From Bacteroidota bacterium (GTDB lineage Bacteria; Bacteroidota; Bacteroidia; NS11-12g; UBA955): a DNA stretch of 6,519 nt. Each line of letters starts with the position of its first letter. Position 1 is the stretch's first letter. The stretch spans positions 1 through 6,519 of the forward strand of contig JAIYBO010000078.1 of NCBI GenBank assembly GCA_027488495.1. Direction: 5' to 3'. Below are positions 5,090-6,519 of this stretch, one piece after another. Made by a program: the position numbers and the translations under genes. The notes under the pieces are model-generated. The model was given only the letters and a program-made list of their open reading frames with translations. It was not told the origin of the DNA and ran no database searches.

Positions 5090-6519
5090 GTGTTCATCCT
5101 GCCACAAATAGCCAAAAAAAGTCAGCGCTTCGCTTTGCTCGCGGTGATTCTACTCACGGCCACTTTGTGCGTTTTTGCCACCGTTTACCAATATTATTAT
5201 TTGTTGCTTTTGCCAATAGTGGTCGCACTGCTGTTGATGGCATTTTTCTATACAGACCGCAGTTTGCTGTTCTTCGGATCTCTGGTTCCGCTGAGCATCA
5301 ACTATGACAACGTTGGCGGTGGTTTGGGACTGACGTTGCCCACGGAGCCCCTATTCATTTTGCTGTTTTTGTTCATCGTTTTTCGGTGGTTGCTCAAGCC
5401 CGATATCCGAATCGAAATGCTCTCACACCCCATCAGCATCGCCATTTTGGCCTATTTGGTGTGGATGTGGATCGCCACAATTTTTAGTACAATGCCCTTG
5501 GTGAGTTTCAAGTTTGTGCTTGCCCGAACCTGGTACATCGTGCTGTTTTATTTCACGGTGCTGGGCATATTTCGCAAATTCAAAAACATCCACTGGTTTT
5601 TCAAAGCCTTCACCATCACCACCCTGGGGCTGGTTATTTTTACCCTCACAAAACACGCCGCAGACGGATTCATCCGAAGCAGTAGCTATGGCATCTCTTG
5701 GCCCTTTTTCCCCGACCATGGCATGTACGCCGCCGCCATCGCCTTCGCCGTGTTTATTTTGGTGATGTATGGATTCGCTGGTCGACACTTCGGTATCTCT
5801 TTGCCCTTTGCACCGGCCATGATCTTTCTGTTGGCGATATTGATTTTCGGGATTGTGGTGAGTTATACCCGAGCCACTTGGTTGAGTTTGGTCGCCGCCA
5901 TTGCTGTGTATGGGGTACTGAAACTGCGCATCAAATTTGGTTGGGTATTGTTAACGCTATTTGCGGCATTGAGCTACGGCATCGCCCAGCAAGACCAGAT
6001 CATGTATAGCTTGGAAGCCAACAAGCAAGGGAGCAGTGACGACATTGAAGGCCACGTAAAATCGGTTTCCAACGTTACCACGGATCCTTCCAATCTTGAG
6101 CGAATCAACCGCTGGAAATGCGCCGGCAGAATGGTGAGCGAGCGACCTTGGTTTGGGTTTGGACCGGGCACGTATGTTTTCCAATATGGCGCCTTTCAAA
6201 AGAGCGATGAACTATCCCTCATCAGTACTTTCGCCGGTGATTTGGGCGATGCCCACAGTGAATATTTCTCTGCGATGAGCGAATCCGGCTACATGGGTTT
6301 GATCACTTGGCTCTCGGTGGTGCTTACCACATTGGGCGTGTCGTTCAAAGTATTCTATCGCGAACCCCCAGGAAAAGTGAGGTATACTTTGCTCATGGCT
6401 TTGTTGGGACTCATCACCTATTACGTGCATGCGTTTTTGAACAACTATTCGCAGTACGATAAAATTGCCGTTCCCCTATGGGCTTTCACAGCGGTGATTG
6501 CCGCCTTGGATTTGTATCA
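5090..6519 (+). CDS. O-antigen ligase/polymerase family membrane protein (Wzy_C), 3' end outside window
   Basis: The frame runs open for 476 codons and leaves the window unfinished. The protein is very hydrophobic, with about 12 or more membrane segments (for example 14-31, 36-53, 113-132, 143-160, 209-228, 240-258, 262-278, 400-420, 431-452, 459-474). The Wzy_C/WaaL region (PF04932) is clear: VVSYTRATWLSLVAA (257-270) with the conserved Arg261, then a large periplasmic loop of about 300-400 holding NLERINRWKCAGRMV, ERPWFGFGPGTY and DAHSEYFSAMSESGYMGL with His389. In this family the Arg and loop His handle the undecaprenyl-linked glycan. Such proteins either polymerise repeat units or ligate them to an acceptor, and the sequence does not separate the two roles; next to a Wzz, polymerase is likely. 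The start is taken as GTG 5090. The first in-frame ATG, at 5237, would cut off TM1 and most of TM2. There is no Shine-Dalgarno sequence, so translation may be coupled to the wzz stop. Confidence 0.88.
   Translation, partial: MFILPQIAKKSQRFALLAVILLTATLCVFATVYQYYYLLLLPIVVALLLMAFFYTDRSLLFFGSLVPLSINYDNVGGGLGLTLPTEPLFILLFLFIVFRWLLKPDIRIEMLSHPISIAILAYLVWMWIATIFSTMPLVSFKFVLARTWYIVLFYFTVLGIFRKFKNIHWFFKAFTITTLGLVIFTLTKHAADGFIRSSSYGISWPFFPDHGMYAAAIAFAVFILVMYGFAGRHFGISLPFAPAMIFLLAILIFGIVVSYTRATWLSLVAAIAVYGVLKLRIKFGWVLLTLFAALSYGIAQQDQIMYSLEANKQGSSDDIEGHVKSVSNVTTDPSNLERINRWKCAGRMVSERPWFGFGPGTYVFQYGAFQKSDELSLISTFAGDLGDAHSEYFSAMSESGYMGLITWLSVVLTTLGVSFKVFYREPPGKVRYTLLMALLGLITYYVHAFLNNYSQYDKIAVPLWAFTAVIAALDLY

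Noticed and set aside
5514..5765. Short proline- and serine-rich forward reading frames inside the polymerase/ligase gene.
   Set aside because: They are other-frame shadows of the continuous Wzy_C-family frame that runs from 5090 to the edge.

Overview
The window looks like chromosomal DNA from a member of the Bacteroidota. Three upstream regions carry the Bacteroidota -7 promoter element (TAnnTTTG). No gene start has a recognisable Shine-Dalgarno sequence. The gene families fit too: a bacterial deoxyhypusine-synthase-like protein, a secreted ChaN-like protein, a CBS-ACT protein and a Wzz/Wzy pair. Genus cannot be read from the sequence. All seven genes lie on the + strand, packed with gaps of 6 to 106 bases, and no gene-free stretch exceeds 300 bases.

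Layout: (1) 1-336 is the 3' end of a deoxyhypusine synthase-like (polyamine-linked) gene that enters from the left. (2) 357-1508 encodes a lipoprotein endo-beta-1,4-galactanase of family GH53. (3) 1555-2685 encodes an exported ChaN/Tiki-like protein with its own promoter. (4) 2695-3219 follows nine bases later and encodes a KdsC-like HAD phosphatase, probably co-transcribed with gene 3; a hairpin overlapping its stop codon may end that unit. (5) 3262-3921 has its own promoter and encodes a two-CBS plus ACT-like protein of AcuB-type architecture. (6) 4028-5083 has its own promoter and encodes a Wzz-type polysaccharide chain-length regulator. (7) 5090 to the right edge is an O-antigen ligase/polymerase (Wzy_C family) that begins at a GTG six bases after the wzz stop and leaves the window unfinished.

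Functionally the left side is a mix of polyamine metabolism, galactan breakdown and small enzymes with no evident shared pathway. The right side (from about 3990) is probably the start of an exopolysaccharide or O-antigen operon in which the Wzz-like protein sets the chain length made by the downstream polymerase or ligase. The KdsC-like phosphatase could supply a nonulosonate-type sugar for surface glycans, but the sequence does not prove a link.

I found no mobile element, CRISPR array, tRNA, rRNA or clear new system. The most interesting points are a catalytic-motif change in the deoxyhypusine-synthase-like protein, two promoters placed so close to their ATGs that the mRNAs would be almost leaderless, and the tight in-frame wzz/wzy junction.
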